DNA of 64,000 bases, from the NCBI RefSeq assembly GCF_003544875.1, contig NZ_CP032093.1, positions 2,418,001 to 2,482,000 of the forward strand, given 5' to 3'. The translations under genes were made by a program, and so were the position numbers. Below the pieces are notes generated by a model that saw nothing but the letters and a program-made list of their open reading frames with translations, did no database searches and was not told the DNA's origin. Shown piece after piece: positions 50,601 to 59,020 of the stretch. The first letter of the stretch is position 1. Every line of letters starts with the position of its first letter. The stretch comes from Vibrio alfacsensis (GTDB taxonomy: Bacteria; Pseudomonadota; Gammaproteobacteria; Enterobacterales; Vibrionaceae).

Positions 50601-51012
50601 TGCTTTCTTTGGCGATCTTGAAGAAGAGTTAGAGAAACTCATCCAAGACGAGCGTGAAGGACGCATTGAACAAGCACTCTTCTTAGAACAGCTAGAACTC
50701 TTTGCTCAACGAGTGCGTGATAAAGATGCGAAACCATCTGAAATGGGTTTAGCGACAGCAACCGAACGAGCCGTGTTCAACTACCTTGAAAAACAAGTAG
50801 ATGAAGCTGAAGCACTGGCCTGGACAAAAGGTATCTTTAACCATCCTGATATCGCTGAAGTCATGCTGTCACCGATTTGGAAAAAACAGACCGATATTCA
50901 TAATGAGATCAAAAAGACGATTCGCACCATTTTGCGGGGGCTTGGTGGTTGGGACATGACGGTAGCACGACAGCACTCAGCGGAAATCTTTAATATCATG
51001 AAGAACAACTAA
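47641..51012 (+). CDS. hsdR: Type I restriction-modification system, restriction subunit
   Basis: Translocating endonuclease subunit, 1123 residues and intact. The N-terminal PD-(D/E)xK nuclease has KPDLLLFINGLPLGLIECKN (about residues 144-163). The SF2 motor has Walker A VVWHTQGSGKSLTMAL (about 310), DEAH box FFVMVDEAHRSQYGF, motif III AFTGTPLF, and the later HTLLQAIARVNRTRKGKK. A C-terminal helical region binds the methylase core. It follows hsdS by 43 bp and precedes a metalloprotease gene by 5 bp, so all four are probably one operon. Confidence 0.96.
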   Translation: MSDQAESSKPELVGVERPAIEWLKKLGYTHIKGSQVEQAHKTEPVILEEILTDRLHALNPWLAEVPNGAYKAIKQLRDIWFTHNNDLMLANHAFWKDVLFQSNLQQKDKHGQPRSIRFIDQAGAEGNAFHVVDQYIGKNANEEQFKPDLLLFINGLPLGLIECKNSAIKLSKGIAQIDGYQGSFTQHFAFNMVCAAINRNQAKYGAICASEQFYLTYKFDSKKTDENTVLETLENLLGKTPSEQDKLLWALFEPSRFVRLVCFYPMYEVEKGIMIKKLPRYQQWRAVEKTLLRLQGRDPELLGKEIGGVVWHTQGSGKSLTMALLARLMRAEISGFNNPSILVLTDRTDLDRQIHNTFTNVGLESAKASSVAGLEALLSNDYGAIFTSTVQKFQESDGKQIKAAKESEDEDATADSKSRVRRVLRKDNAGNEQCWILKENNVLYGHTDASGNPQKAKWELVSEEKVDFRVLSTKPNFFVMVDEAHRSQYGFLAAFMRASLPNAKFIAFTGTPLFKDDKETLGTFGGKDYIDTYRLDEAVADGATLPIKYLEGMAQWGSDGKLKQAFEDQFGKEPLARKKKLKQELLKKRRGAISRIEENALHLVEHFLSSVRPRGFKAMLVCDGRDMAVRYKDVLNQIMQERKDKGLATFESRVVISLGSMTDKRTGISEQQAHYATGATSKLETIEERIKREIKEGKTSIAVPSEDIPNLVNEEFKLPYGDESENTKEETKFNNIGLIIVSDMLLTGWDAPIVSTLYLDKPLKEHTLLQAIARVNRTRKGKKAGYIVDYFGVVEYLDDALKVYGGDVQPEQVWTDVEAELPRLQAALTKVVDILPTKHHPVKQPEPYKEDADLYLDPDARLDVVEDFLVALAEFNSRLDVVLPDERGAPYQPYFKVLNEIKLQLRNKMPDSADAVRITVSESELLKKMLDDHIEASEVKSLLGREVSILDAADMDLLRKQKSTGSAALVMKNKLKHTIKTGKGKDPAFFGDLEEELEKLIQDEREGRIEQALFLEQLELFAQRVRDKDAKPSEMGLATATERAVFNYLEKQVDEAEALAWTKGIFNHPDIAEVMLSPIWKKQTDIHNEIKKTIRTILRGLGGWDMTVARQHSAEIFNIMKNN

Positions 51013-51017
51013 TCACT

Positions 51018-51719
51018 ATGCCAATTTATCAATATGGAACAACAGAGATCGAATGGGTATTTAAGTTAGACTCAAAATTAGCCCATCACTACATAACTGT
51101 TGAACGTGGTAAGAAGGTACTTCTACGTGGGCCTGACGTACCTGAAGAAGAACAGCAAGCGTTAATTCGCTACAGAGCACGTTGGATCAAACAGCGACTA
51201 GCCGAGGTTAACCAACCTCTCAAAGAAGATATAGTCACGGGTAGCAGAGCACCCTACCGTGGTCGAACGTTCTATTGTGAAGTGATTCCCGCTCCTGATC
51301 TCTCTAGGGTTGAAATTAGCTTTACTCAAAGTCGATTCAAGATTCTTTCACCCGAGGGGACTTATGTGAGTCGTAACTTGTTTAAAGCGGCACTAGAACG
51401 CTTTTACAAGCACAAAGCACAAGAAAAGATTGGTGCTCGCCTCCGTTACTTACAGAAAGAAACAGGGTTGGAAGCGACAACATTTCGCATCAAGAGGTTT
51501 GATGCAAGGTGGGCAAATTGTACTGAGAACAATGTTCTTGAGTTTCATCCTCGTTGCATGGAGTTTTCGAATAAAGCGATGGATTACGTGATTATTCATG
51601 AACTTTGCCACACGGTTGAAAAGAGTCACAACAAAAACTTTTGGAAACTTATTGCCAAACATTGTCCAGAATGGAGAGAGCTGCATGATGAAGTCGAACA
51701 TTCAGGTATGGATCTATAG
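51018..51719 (+). CDS. YgjP-like (DUF45) zinc metallopeptidase
   Basis: SprT/WSS-like metallopeptidase of the YgjP/DUF45 family. The 233-residue protein ends in the zinc motif HELCHTVEKSHNKNFW (about residues 195-210) preceded by RFDARWANCTENN, typical of the family. It starts 5 bp after the hsdR stop. Family members often sit next to type I restriction genes, where a role in turning over a toxic or stalled HsdR complex is plausible but unproven. Confidence 0.88.
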   Translation: MPIYQYGTTEIEWVFKLDSKLAHHYITVERGKKVLLRGPDVPEEEQQALIRYRARWIKQRLAEVNQPLKEDIVTGSRAPYRGRTFYCEVIPAPDLSRVEISFTQSRFKILSPEGTYVSRNLFKAALERFYKHKAQEKIGARLRYLQKETGLEATTFRIKRFDARWANCTENNVLEFHPRCMEFSNKAMDYVIIHELCHTVEKSHNKNFWKLIAKHCPEWRELHDEVEHSGMDL

Positions 51720-52170
51720 TAGCAACGCTATAATTTAATTAATTTTTAGCCATTAACACGAATGACTTTTTATTAATTAATTTAATTCCTTTATTTTATT
51801 AATTATACATAAAATATTTTTAAGTCAAGCTCAAAACATCTTGATTAAAGAGACATGATTACATATATTAAGTCTGTAGCCAAGAAGCTTACCTAAAATC
51901 TAAAAGTGGTTTAAAGATTTAATTTACAACTAATCATACATGACCTTTTAAGGGCAATGTAATTTCCATCTCACAGGTGGCTTAAAGAAATACTTTTAGT
52001 AGTAAATAATACACTAATCTATCCGCTAATAGATGGTTACATTTCCGCGCCAACAGGCGGTCAAGCGTTGGATAAGAAGGTCGAGTTAATCTCGGCCTTT
52101 TTTGCTTATAAAAAGCACACTCAAGTGAGCATGCTTATAAAAACCAAATTTAACCCTCATAAAAATCACA
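51720..52170. other. AT-rich region downstream of the hsd operon
   Basis: 450 AT-rich bases without a credible gene. It contains two short hairpins, CCATCTCACAGGTGG (about 51966) and CCGCGCCAACAGGCGG (about 52045), and the operon terminator. Confidence 0.45.
52077..52103 (+). terminator. Probable terminator of the hsd operon
   Basis: Stem AAGGTCGAG / CTCGGCCTT (one wobble), loop TTAAT, followed by a T-run on the plus strand. It lies about 360 bp after the metalloprotease gene. Confidence 0.7.
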
Positions 52171-52458
52171 TCATTGCATTTCTTTTAAAACATGCTGAAC
52201 AAATAAATTACTAATATATAGCCTATATGAATTAGCACCATTTGAGTAATAGACACGATAGGATGCATGACTACGAAACAAAGCCGTAAGACTAAACATA
52301 TCAGAAAGTGCAGATTGCCTTACTAATGTTCGATCCATATTAACTCCTATGTAACCACAAGGAGTAAGATCTAGCTCTGTATTGTCTCTCAAATCAAAAT
52401 AGTAATCATCAAGGATTTCCGATTGCATTGCTATTGGTAGGTCTTTAAAATTTTTCAT
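52171..52458 (-). CDS. Hypothetical protein, 95 residues
   Basis: An open frame starting MKNFKDLPIAMQSEILDDYY and ending LFVQHVLKEMQ, aromatic and Leu-rich and predicted soluble. I recognise no family. There is no strong ribosome-binding site before the ATG, and base composition is as AT-rich as its surroundings. It is isolated between the hsd terminator and an insertion sequence, on the opposite strand. It may be real accessory cargo or chance. Confidence 0.45.
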   Translation of the reverse strand: MKNFKDLPIAMQSEILDDYYFDLRDNTELDLTPCGYIGVNMDRTLVRQSALSDMFSLTALFRSHASYRVYYSNGANSYRLYISNLFVQHVLKEMQ

Positions 52459-52907
52459 TATACGTATCTTTATTTAAATAGTTGATATGCATCCAATGTT
52501 AATTATATTGGATAATAATTACAACAACTTGACTAAAACTAATATATGTATAATAAAACCAACAAGACTCATACAGTTGATATATATAAGTAAAAATCAA
52601 AATAAAACCAAATTAAATTAGTTATATCTTCACCATTAATGATTTACATCAAAATCCTCACCATACTGTTCGAATCCATTAATTAACAAGAACAGTGTTC
52701 TTCGACAAAGCATTGCTAATTATAAGTTATAGTTCCTTAAATTTTCATACCATATTTTTCGAATTTTCACATTATTACGAGTTTTCCACAGTACGCTCCG
52801 TTTTCAGATGAAACAAAATTGATCGTGTTTATTGTCATACGTTCTACACGTTTACCTACCATGTAATTACCTATCGAGACAATGAACTAACTGCATGTGC
52901 TGGACAG
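52459..52907. other. AT-rich region left of the insertion sequence
   Basis: About 450 bases with no gene that I can support. Its last bases (GCATGTGCTGGACAG) resemble the end of one repeat unit found on the other side of the insertion sequence. Confidence 0.45.
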
Positions 52908-52922
52908 TGAATAGCCACCAAA

Positions 52923-53747
52923 TTAGTAGACACTCTTTAATTCTATTTCATATTGCTTTTCATACTCTACTGGCGACAACTGATTATTGGAACCATGTCG
53001 GCGTTTAATGTTGTAGAACATCTCAATATATTCGAAGATGTCCATACGAGCTTCCTCTCTCGTGGTGTAGATCTTCCGCTTAATTCTTTCTCTTTTGAGT
53101 AACTGGAAAAAACTCTCGGCAACCGCATTGTCGTGACAGTTACCACGGCGACTCATACTTGATTCAAGACCATGCTGTTTCAAAAACCTGTCCCAGTCGT
53201 AGCTGGTGTACTGGCTTCCTTGATCTGAGTGAACGAGCACTTTTTGTATTGGTGAACGACGCCAAATAGCCATCAGCAAAGCATCAAGGGCAAGCTCTTT
53301 GGTTATTCTACTTTTCATTGACCAACCAATTACCCGCCGAGAGAACAGGTCTACAACTACCGCTAGATACAGCCAACCTTCGTGCGTTTTGATATATGTA
53401 ATATCAGTTACCCACGATTGATTGGGCGCATGCGGGTTGAACTCTCGGGCGAGCTTGTTGGAAACAATGATGTTTTCGACACCACCTTTAGGGCGGGGCT
53501 TTCGATAACCTCTTTGTGACTGAATTCCTTCTCGCTTCATAAGACGATGAACTTGGTTAATTCCACAGATTTCCCCTTCATCTCGCAGGTCACTGTAGAT
53601 TTTTCGATAACCGTATACACAGCCTGACTCCAGCCAAAATTGCTTTATCAGTCCGAGAAGATATTTTCGCCGCTTTTCTTGTCTACTATCTGGATTTTTT
53701 AGCCAAGAATAATAACCACTTGGGTGAATTCCAAAGACCTTACACAT
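52923..53747 (-). CDS. IS3-family transposase OrfB (catalytic part)
   Basis: DDE integrase-fold transposase. The three acidic residues are visible in SWVTDITYIKT, VLVHSDQGSQYTS and NDNAVAESFFQLLKRE-type context (NCHDNAVAESFF). The open frame extends upstream of this ATG to the slippery run at 53828-53834, giving SVRRMCKVFGIHPSGYY at its start, so the true product is an OrfAB fusion made by -1 frameshifting. The 274 residues listed are the part after the first in-frame ATG. Confidence 0.93.
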   Translation of the reverse strand: MCKVFGIHPSGYYSWLKNPDSRQEKRRKYLLGLIKQFWLESGCVYGYRKIYSDLRDEGEICGINQVHRLMKREGIQSQRGYRKPRPKGGVENIIVSNKLAREFNPHAPNQSWVTDITYIKTHEGWLYLAVVVDLFSRRVIGWSMKSRITKELALDALLMAIWRRSPIQKVLVHSDQGSQYTSYDWDRFLKQHGLESSMSRRGNCHDNAVAESFFQLLKRERIKRKIYTTREEARMDIFEYIEMFYNIKRRHGSNNQLSPVEYEKQYEIELKSVY

Positions 53748-53794
53748 ACGTCGAACAGACCAGATTGTCTGATTCGCTTTAATAAAGGCATACC

Positions 53795-54073
53795 TCAGTC
53801 GGACTGGCTTGCGAAGTACACCGCGGCTTTTTTTAGTATGTCTCGCTCTTCTGTTACTCGCTGTAATTCCTTTTTAAGTCGACGAATTTCAGCACTTTCA
53901 TCAGATTGAGCTTGGTATTGTGAGGAGTTGGGACCGTAGCGTTTAACCCACGCATACAAACTATGGCTCGTTGTTCCTAGTCGCGCTGCAACATCAGCCA
54001 CGCTATGACCTTTTTCAGTCACTTGTTTGACTGCTTCAATTTTAAATTCTTCTGGATATCTCTTGCTGCTCAT
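53795..54073 (-). CDS. IS3-family transposase OrfA (helix-turn-helix)
   Basis: A 92-residue DNA-binding half of the transposase. MSSKRYPEEFKIEAVKQV begins the helix-turn-helix (about residues 5-50; VADVAARLGTTSHSLYAWVK), followed by a leucine-zipper-like coil IRRLKKELQRVTEERDILKKA. GAGG before ATG 54073 supports this start; another frame start lies at 54094. The run A AAA AAG near its end (plus positions 53828-53834) is the expected -1 slippage site into OrfB. Confidence 0.92.
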   Translation of the reverse strand: MSSKRYPEEFKIEAVKQVTEKGHSVADVAARLGTTSHSLYAWVKRYGPNSSQYQAQSDESAEIRRLKKELQRVTEERDILKKAAVYFASQSD

Positions 54074-54141
54074 AAGCACCTCTCTATTAGTCATTTTGTC
54101 TAACTAAAAGGTGTCTATCAAGTCGGTGGCTATTCACAGAA

Positions 54142-54695
54142 CGCGCAGTAATGAACCTCATCAAGTACCTTATTGTTCAACACCTGGCGAATAGCTTAGT
54201 GATTTTTCGGGGGGTAATGTCCATCGGCCATGCCGCGTGTGCTGTCCAGCACGCGCAGTAACGAGCCTCATCGAGTACCTTATTGTTCAGCATTTTGCTA
54301 ATAGCTTAGTGGTGGTTTATCGGGGGTGATTTCCATCAGCCATGCCGCGTGTGCTGTCCAGCACGCGCAGTAATGAGCCTCATTGAGTACCTTATTGTTC
54401 AGTATCTCGCGAATAGCTTAGTGTTTATCAGGGCGGTTTCCATCAGCCATGCCGCGTGTGCTGTCCAGCACGCGCAGTAATAAACCTCATCGAGTGCCTT
54501 ATTATTCGACAACTGGCGAATTGCTTAGTGATTTATCAGGGCGGTTTCCATCAGCCATGCCGCGTGTGCTGTCCAGCACGCGCAGTAATGAACCTCATCG
54601 AGTGCCTTATTATTCGACAACTGGCGAATCGCTTAGTTATTTATCAGGGCGGTTTCCATCAGCCATGCCGCGTGTGCTGTCCAGCACGCGCAGTA
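54142..54695. repeat. Tandem array of five ~108-bp repeats
   Basis: Units begin at CGCGCAGTAA-like positions 54142, 54252, 54364, 54471 and 54579, with lengths of 110, 112, 107, 108 and 108 bp, and a partial start at 54687. Each unit ends in GCCGCGTGTGCTGTCCAGCA, which with the next CGCGC makes a GC-rich imperfect hairpin. The last two units are nearly identical. The insertion sequence sits in the leftmost unit; the array stops 45 bp from a serine recombinase gene. Not a CRISPR and not a recognisable Vibrio integron attC array. Confidence 0.88.
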
Positions 54696-54739
54696 GCAAT
54701 AAAAGTGAAGAACACTGTTTTGTGGCATTAGAGCAGCTC

Positions 54740-55315
54740 TCACTTGTTCCAATGGCGCTTAACCGTCGGCAGAGAGATATCCAATTTTTTCGCTGTTTTT
54801 GATTGTGTTAACCCAAGAGCACGACACTCTTGAACTCTTGACGTTGTGTCTTTAGCCTCTGGTCTACCGATAACCTTTCCTTCCGATCGCGCTCGTGCTT
54901 GCCCTTCTATCGTGCGCTCTCGGATACGATTACGTTCAAACTCTGCAAATGCTGAAAACATTTGGAGCATTAATCGCCCCTCCGCTGAGCTTAGATCAGC
55001 GGCTGGTAAATCTAACGATATAGGTCTAATTCCTTTCTCTAACAGCATACTAATCGTATGCTGAACATCAATACTATCCCTACCTAGCCGATCTAGTTTT
55101 AAAACAACCAGTTTGTCACCTTCTTCTAGCTTATGCTCAACCAACATTTTGAAATGCCCACGTTCCATCGCTGGAACGCCACCTGACACAGTTTCAGAAA
55201 TAACGCGATGATCTGGAATATCATAACCAAAATTCTTAATGGCTAGGATCTGGTTTTCTGTTGTTTGTTCGCTTTTTGAAACGCGACAATATGCGAATGT
55301 ACGTCCCTCAGACAT
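54740..55315 (-). CDS. Serine recombinase (resolvase/invertase family)
   Basis: A 191-residue small serine recombinase. The catalytic serine lies in FAYCRVSKSEQTTENQ (Ser13 context), with the active-site LKLDRLGRDSIDVQH (about residues 72-86) and LMLQMFSAFAEFERNRIRERT long helix. A C-terminal helix-turn-helix (LGLTQSKTAKKLDISLPTVKRHW) follows. Intact. It transcribes toward the repeat array. The upstream 120 bp contain several GGTATC-type repeats that may be its res/crossover site. Confidence 0.93.
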   Translation of the reverse strand: MSEGRTFAYCRVSKSEQTTENQILAIKNFGYDIPDHRVISETVSGGVPAMERGHFKMLVEHKLEEGDKLVVLKLDRLGRDSIDVQHTISMLLEKGIRPISLDLPAADLSSAEGRLMLQMFSAFAEFERNRIRERTIEGQARARSEGKVIGRPEAKDTTSRVQECRALGLTQSKTAKKLDISLPTVKRHWNK

Positions 55316-56264
55316 AAATCACCTTTATAGTTCTTATTTGGTATCATAAGTGGTATCAAAAATAAAAGAGTATCAACAATTATTATGGGGTAGTTTTGAC
55401 ACCTATTTCAACTAACTCTAGTTGGTATCTAAAACGGATGTTTGTTAATACCACTAAGAATCACTTTAAAATGGATTGAATGTAAGGTTGCTATCTTCAA
55501 TCTTTCTCTTTGATGACTTATAGCGATTACAGCCATACAAGCCAGGAACACGGCTCTCTTTAACCTGAATATCTTGTTTACTGCTTTGAGAGCCTCTCAA
55601 AGCTTCTTTCCATTTGTTTTATTTAAAGATAATGTTTGACCTTTATACATAATAAATATTCCAAAATACGTGATAGTTAATATATACAAATAAGTATCAA
55701 ATAAAATTCAAATAGTAAAGCATTTAATTCTGCCGCCAATAAATTAAATAATTAAACTAAACAGTAGCTTCATTTAGTAATATTGATCAGATAATAAAAC
55801 AAGATCGGCACATGAAACATTTAGGATCCAATTTTATATTTAATAATTTTATTTTTTATGTTATAACTATTATAACCGTTATAACTATTATAAAGTTATA
55901 ATTAAATATAAGGAGTGACTGAAAAATTTCATTCTCTTAAATAAATCAGCAGCCAATCCAGATAAATTTCTTCTGCCAAACTTGGCACATCGACTGTCAA
56001 TGTTGGCACATTCACTGCCAAGTTTGGCAAAGGTAGAGTGCGACCTAAAATTGAGCCTATTTTTACACCGCACTCATACTGTGCAAAACTTAACCACCAT
56101 TCTTTGGAACTAAAGGTAGACAAGACCCTCTATAGCTATAATTCAATACCTTTCATATCGAATTGCAATGGGAGTGTATGCTGCAAATTCCACTCTTAGC
56201 ACTGTATACAACTAGGTCACTATGGCATAATCATCATAATTTATACTTATCAATAGGTTATCAA
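55316..56264. other. AT-rich regulatory or decayed region between resolvase and DUF262 gene
   Basis: Almost 950 bases without a supported gene. It holds TGGTATCA direct repeats near 55336-55360 (possible recombinase sites), an 18-bp AT-rich tandem repeat at 55861-55903 (TTATAACTATTATAA twice), and 21-bp spaced TTGGCA repeats at 55974-56029. A 64-codon minus-strand frame across the last of these (55929-56123, TTG start) encodes a heptad-like repeat and may be coding, but I cannot support it. Confidence 0.45.
55974..56029. repeat. Iteron-like repeats at exact 21-bp spacing
   Basis: TTGGCA occurs at 55982, 56003 and 56024, the first two as TTGGCACAT. The block is bounded by TGCCAAACTTGGCA (55974-55987) and its exact reverse complement TGCCAAGTTTGGCA (56016-56029). 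Confidence 0.7.
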
Positions 56265-57895
56265 GTGGAAGCCAAAGAATGTAAAGTTCAGGACATCCTG
56301 ACTGAAAATAAAAGTACATAATACCAGCCTATCAAAGACCATATAGCTGGAGTCCCGACAATGCAGAACAGCTTATCGACGACATTTATCAAAGCTACCT
56401 CTCAGATGAAAAGGAATACTTTATAGGAAGCATGATTTGCATTAATAAAGGAAACAATACATTCGAGGTTGTTGATGGTCAGCAACGTTTGACAACATTA
56501 AGTTTAATTGTATCCGAATTAAAGCTTATAGATCATCAAGGAGTAAAGACGACGCTTAAAAACGTATATTACCTATTGATGTTTATTCTGATGAAACTCG
56601 ATGAACCTCGACTAGTTGTTCGAAAAAAGAACACGACCTATATAAATTCTACATATTACAAGATAAAAGAATACAAACCAGAAAACCTACTGGTACAGAA
56701 CAGCTATTTATTGATAATGCTACTGTTATAAGAAAACACCTTCAAGGTAAAGACCAAGTTGATCTTAAAAATTGCCAAGTATATACTCCAAAACGTATTT
56801 ATCGTTTTGTTCAAACTGACGACTTTGCCTCATCTTTCCGATTATTTAATGTTTTAAACAATCGAGGATTACCTCTTAGCAACGCAGACCTATTAAAAAC
56901 ACCTTATTTGAATCAGCATCATCATTAAAAAGAGATTCTAGCCAAATAGAATCTGCCTGGTCTCAAATTGAAGATATGGTTGGAGTTAATAAATTAGACA
57001 AATTTTTAACCCTACATAAATTATCAGAAAAAGACCGTGACCGCGTATTACAAAAGGGTTAGATGCTTTGTTACAAGCTTACAAAATGATTTTGATGATG
57101 ATGCTGTTGAAATGTCATTGATGCTTGTTAATTCAGCAAAACTATACAAAACTGACAGAAATAGAATTTGATAATCTATCCTTAAAACGAAAATTGCATC
57201 TCTAACAAATCTAGCAACCGATGAATGGATTCCACCTGTAATGGCATTTCTCAATCGCATGACAAGAGAAAGCGATTTAACTTGGTCTGAATTTAATGAT
57301 TTTGTAACTGCGTTCGAAAAAGTTTATATGCATGGTTGGCTTAAGAAACAAGTAAAAAGCCAAAGAGAAATGGTGTGTTATTCAGCTTTAGTCGCTATAA
57401 ACAATGGAAAATCATTCACTGATATTATTGAACATGTAAATCAACACTCTGATAACGCAGGTTTTACCGAAGCACTAGATCAAGACTTATATGAACCAAG
57501 ACCAAATCAAGTAAACTTGATAAAGGCAATTCTTTTGCGTTTAGATCTTGAACAGCAAGATGAAAGCGTGATCAAAACTTACACTGGTCGCATAACCATC
57601 GAACATATCTTGCCTCAAAAACTAGCGAACGAATATTGGACTTCAAGATATAATTCAAATGACCACGCAATGTGGTTACATAAATTGGGCAACCTAACTT
57701 TGATTAGCGGTTCAAAGAACTCTGAGGCACAAAATAGTGACTTTGATAAAAGAAAGGTATCTACGAAAAATTAAATAACAAAGTTCATTTGACTTAACTA
57801 GGGATATTTGCAAAGTATCAGAATGGGATATTTACTCTCTGAAAGAACGGCATGAGCAGTTGAAATGTTCTCTAAGCGATTTGTGGTTAGTCTAG
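56265..57895 (+). pseudogene. DUF262/DUF1524 (GmrSD-like) protein, multiple frameshifts
   Basis: GTG at 56265 with AGG seven bases upstream starts MEAKECKVQDILTENK; one missing A (about 56310) leads to PAYQRPYSWSPDNAEQLIDDI and DGQQRLTTLSLI, the ParB-like DUF262 signatures. Further shifts connect NNRGLPLSNADLLK and a last intact stretch with ITIEHILPQ and LGNLTLISGSKN, the DUF1524 His-containing nuclease domain. The end SLSDLWLV stops at 57895. Reconstructed size about 540-550 residues. Single-chain GmrSD relatives restrict modified phage DNA; substrate unknown. Several breaks are in A runs. Confidence 0.8.
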
Positions 57896-58058
57896 GTACT
57901 AAAGCTATACAATATAATAACAGTAGAGCTATCTTTATTTAATTTAGTAATACTCCATTCATAGGTGCGAAATAATCTTTCAAACCTATGAATGGGATTT
58001 AGCTTTAAAAGACTACTTGAAGCCTTAAATACAACTAACTACAATCCGATTTTTCACT

Positions 58059-58665
58059 CTAGGATATCATCCAAAAACCAAATTGAGGTGTGCATGTAGA
58101 CTTTATCACCTCGTATAATTGGTGATCACTACCATCATGCTCGCCAAGAGCTAGATAGTAATTTTTATCTTCCAGCTTCGCAAAAACGATCCATTCTCCA
58201 GTTAGCTTACCGCAATCCGCCCTGTCTTCAAAAGCTTTAAAAGTAAACTCTTCTGCGACTGTTCTCAATATGTTATCAGTTAATGGTTCTCCCTCCGACC
58301 AGTATTTATCTAGTATTTTTTAATTCCATCTTTCCCATGATGCAATTGAAGATTTTAGCCATAAAACGAGCAGAAAAATAGTGCTTATGCCAAAGTCCTT
58401 TAAGTGGCAAGTGCCTAAATTGAGTTGCTGGTTTAATTAAATTATCTTCACAATCAAGCTCTAACTCTTTGATAGCTTCAACTATTTCTGCGGGTTCAAT
58501 CCCAAACTGTTGTTGATACATCATTATTTGAAAGATAAAGTACCAGCTGTACCGACCTTTAGCATATCTGTTTATTTGGTATTTATTAGCAAATACTTCC
58601 AGTTCATGAATCCCAATAATTTTTGTGTCTTCATGATTCTTCACTTCAAATTTTGGTTCAAACAC
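58059..58665 (-). CDS. Unknown protein, about 202 residues, two frameshifts
   Basis: The intact first 119 codons (MFEPKFEVKNHEDTKIIGIH...) break near 58311-58345. Adding one G and one A in short runs gives GKDGIKKILDKYWSEG and joins the frame ending QLYEVIKSTCTPQFGFWMIS at 58059. The reconstructed 609 nt make 202 residues. The protein is soluble and mixed alpha/beta by composition; no motif recognised. It follows the MazE/AbrB-like small gene by 128 bp on the same strand, so the two may be cotranscribed. Confidence 0.6.
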
Positions 58666-58793
58666 TTACTATATCTCCATAGGAGGCTAATACCTATTAA
58701 GGCAGCCAACGCAATCAACCTTAAACACAAAAAACCAGCACACCATAAAAATGGCATATGCTACAAATAAAAGTCGCAGGATAGATATGGCGA

Positions 58794-58955
58794 TTACAAT
58801 CCAGTATCACTTAACTTACTAAGCGAAAAACTACCGTCTTCATTCTTAGTCCAAATCACTTTGTCACCATCCTTCCATTCCAGTTCTTTCAGGTATTCAT
58901 CAGGAATTTCAAAGTAGTGCTCACCTTTATCATTAACTTTGATCGTAACTTTCAT
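58794..58955 (-). CDS. MazE/AbrB-like DNA-binding small protein, 53 residues
   Basis: ATG at 58955 with GAGG eight bases upstream opens a 53-codon frame: MKVTIKVNDKGEHYFEIPDE then YLKELEWKDGDKVIWTKNED. The pattern of an IPxE/Y strand-turn and W-x-D-G-D-x-V is the SpoVT/AbrB swapped-hairpin fold common to MazE-type antitoxins. It is complete and lies between the AbiEi-like gene (65 bp upstream) and the unknown 202-residue gene. It could be a promoter autoregulator or an antitoxin for the latter. Confidence 0.75.
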   Translation of the reverse strand: MKVTIKVNDKGEHYFEIPDEYLKELEWKDGDKVIWTKNEDGSFSLSKLSDTGL

Positions 58956-59020
58956 TGAATTAACCTCTACTCAAGAATTTGAGCCTTTTTACCAAGCTCA
59001 CTAAAGTTGCAACATGAACG

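Larger units (their letters stand above)
52908..54136 (-). mobile_element. IS3-family insertion sequence, complete, with 3-bp target duplication
   Basis: 1229 bp from TGAATAGCCACC to its inverted partner GGTGGCTATTCA. The ends are imperfect inverted repeats of about 28 bp (TGAATAGCCACC...TAGACAC). CAG at 52905-52907 and 54137-54139 forms the direct duplication. Two overlapping frames, orfA and orfB, and an A7 slippery run are present, so it looks intact and active. It interrupts the first unit of a repeat array. Confidence 0.9.

Noticed and set aside
51963..52062. Two short hairpins resembling type I-F CRISPR repeats (TTTCCATCTCACAGGTGGCTTAAAG and a GC-rich variant)
   Set aside because: Start-to-start distance is about 79 bp, not 60; the two copies differ in most stem bases; no cas genes or further repeats are present.
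54142..54695. Possible Vibrio superintegron attC sites
   Set aside because: No gene cassettes lie between units, and the conserved attC core ends (GTTRRRY and complement) are not seen.
54449..54802. Plus-strand 117-codon frame with a 36-residue repeat across the array
   Set aside because: It arises because the last repeat units are 108 bp, a multiple of three. There is no ribosome-binding site, and earlier units of 107, 110 and 112 bp do not keep the frame.
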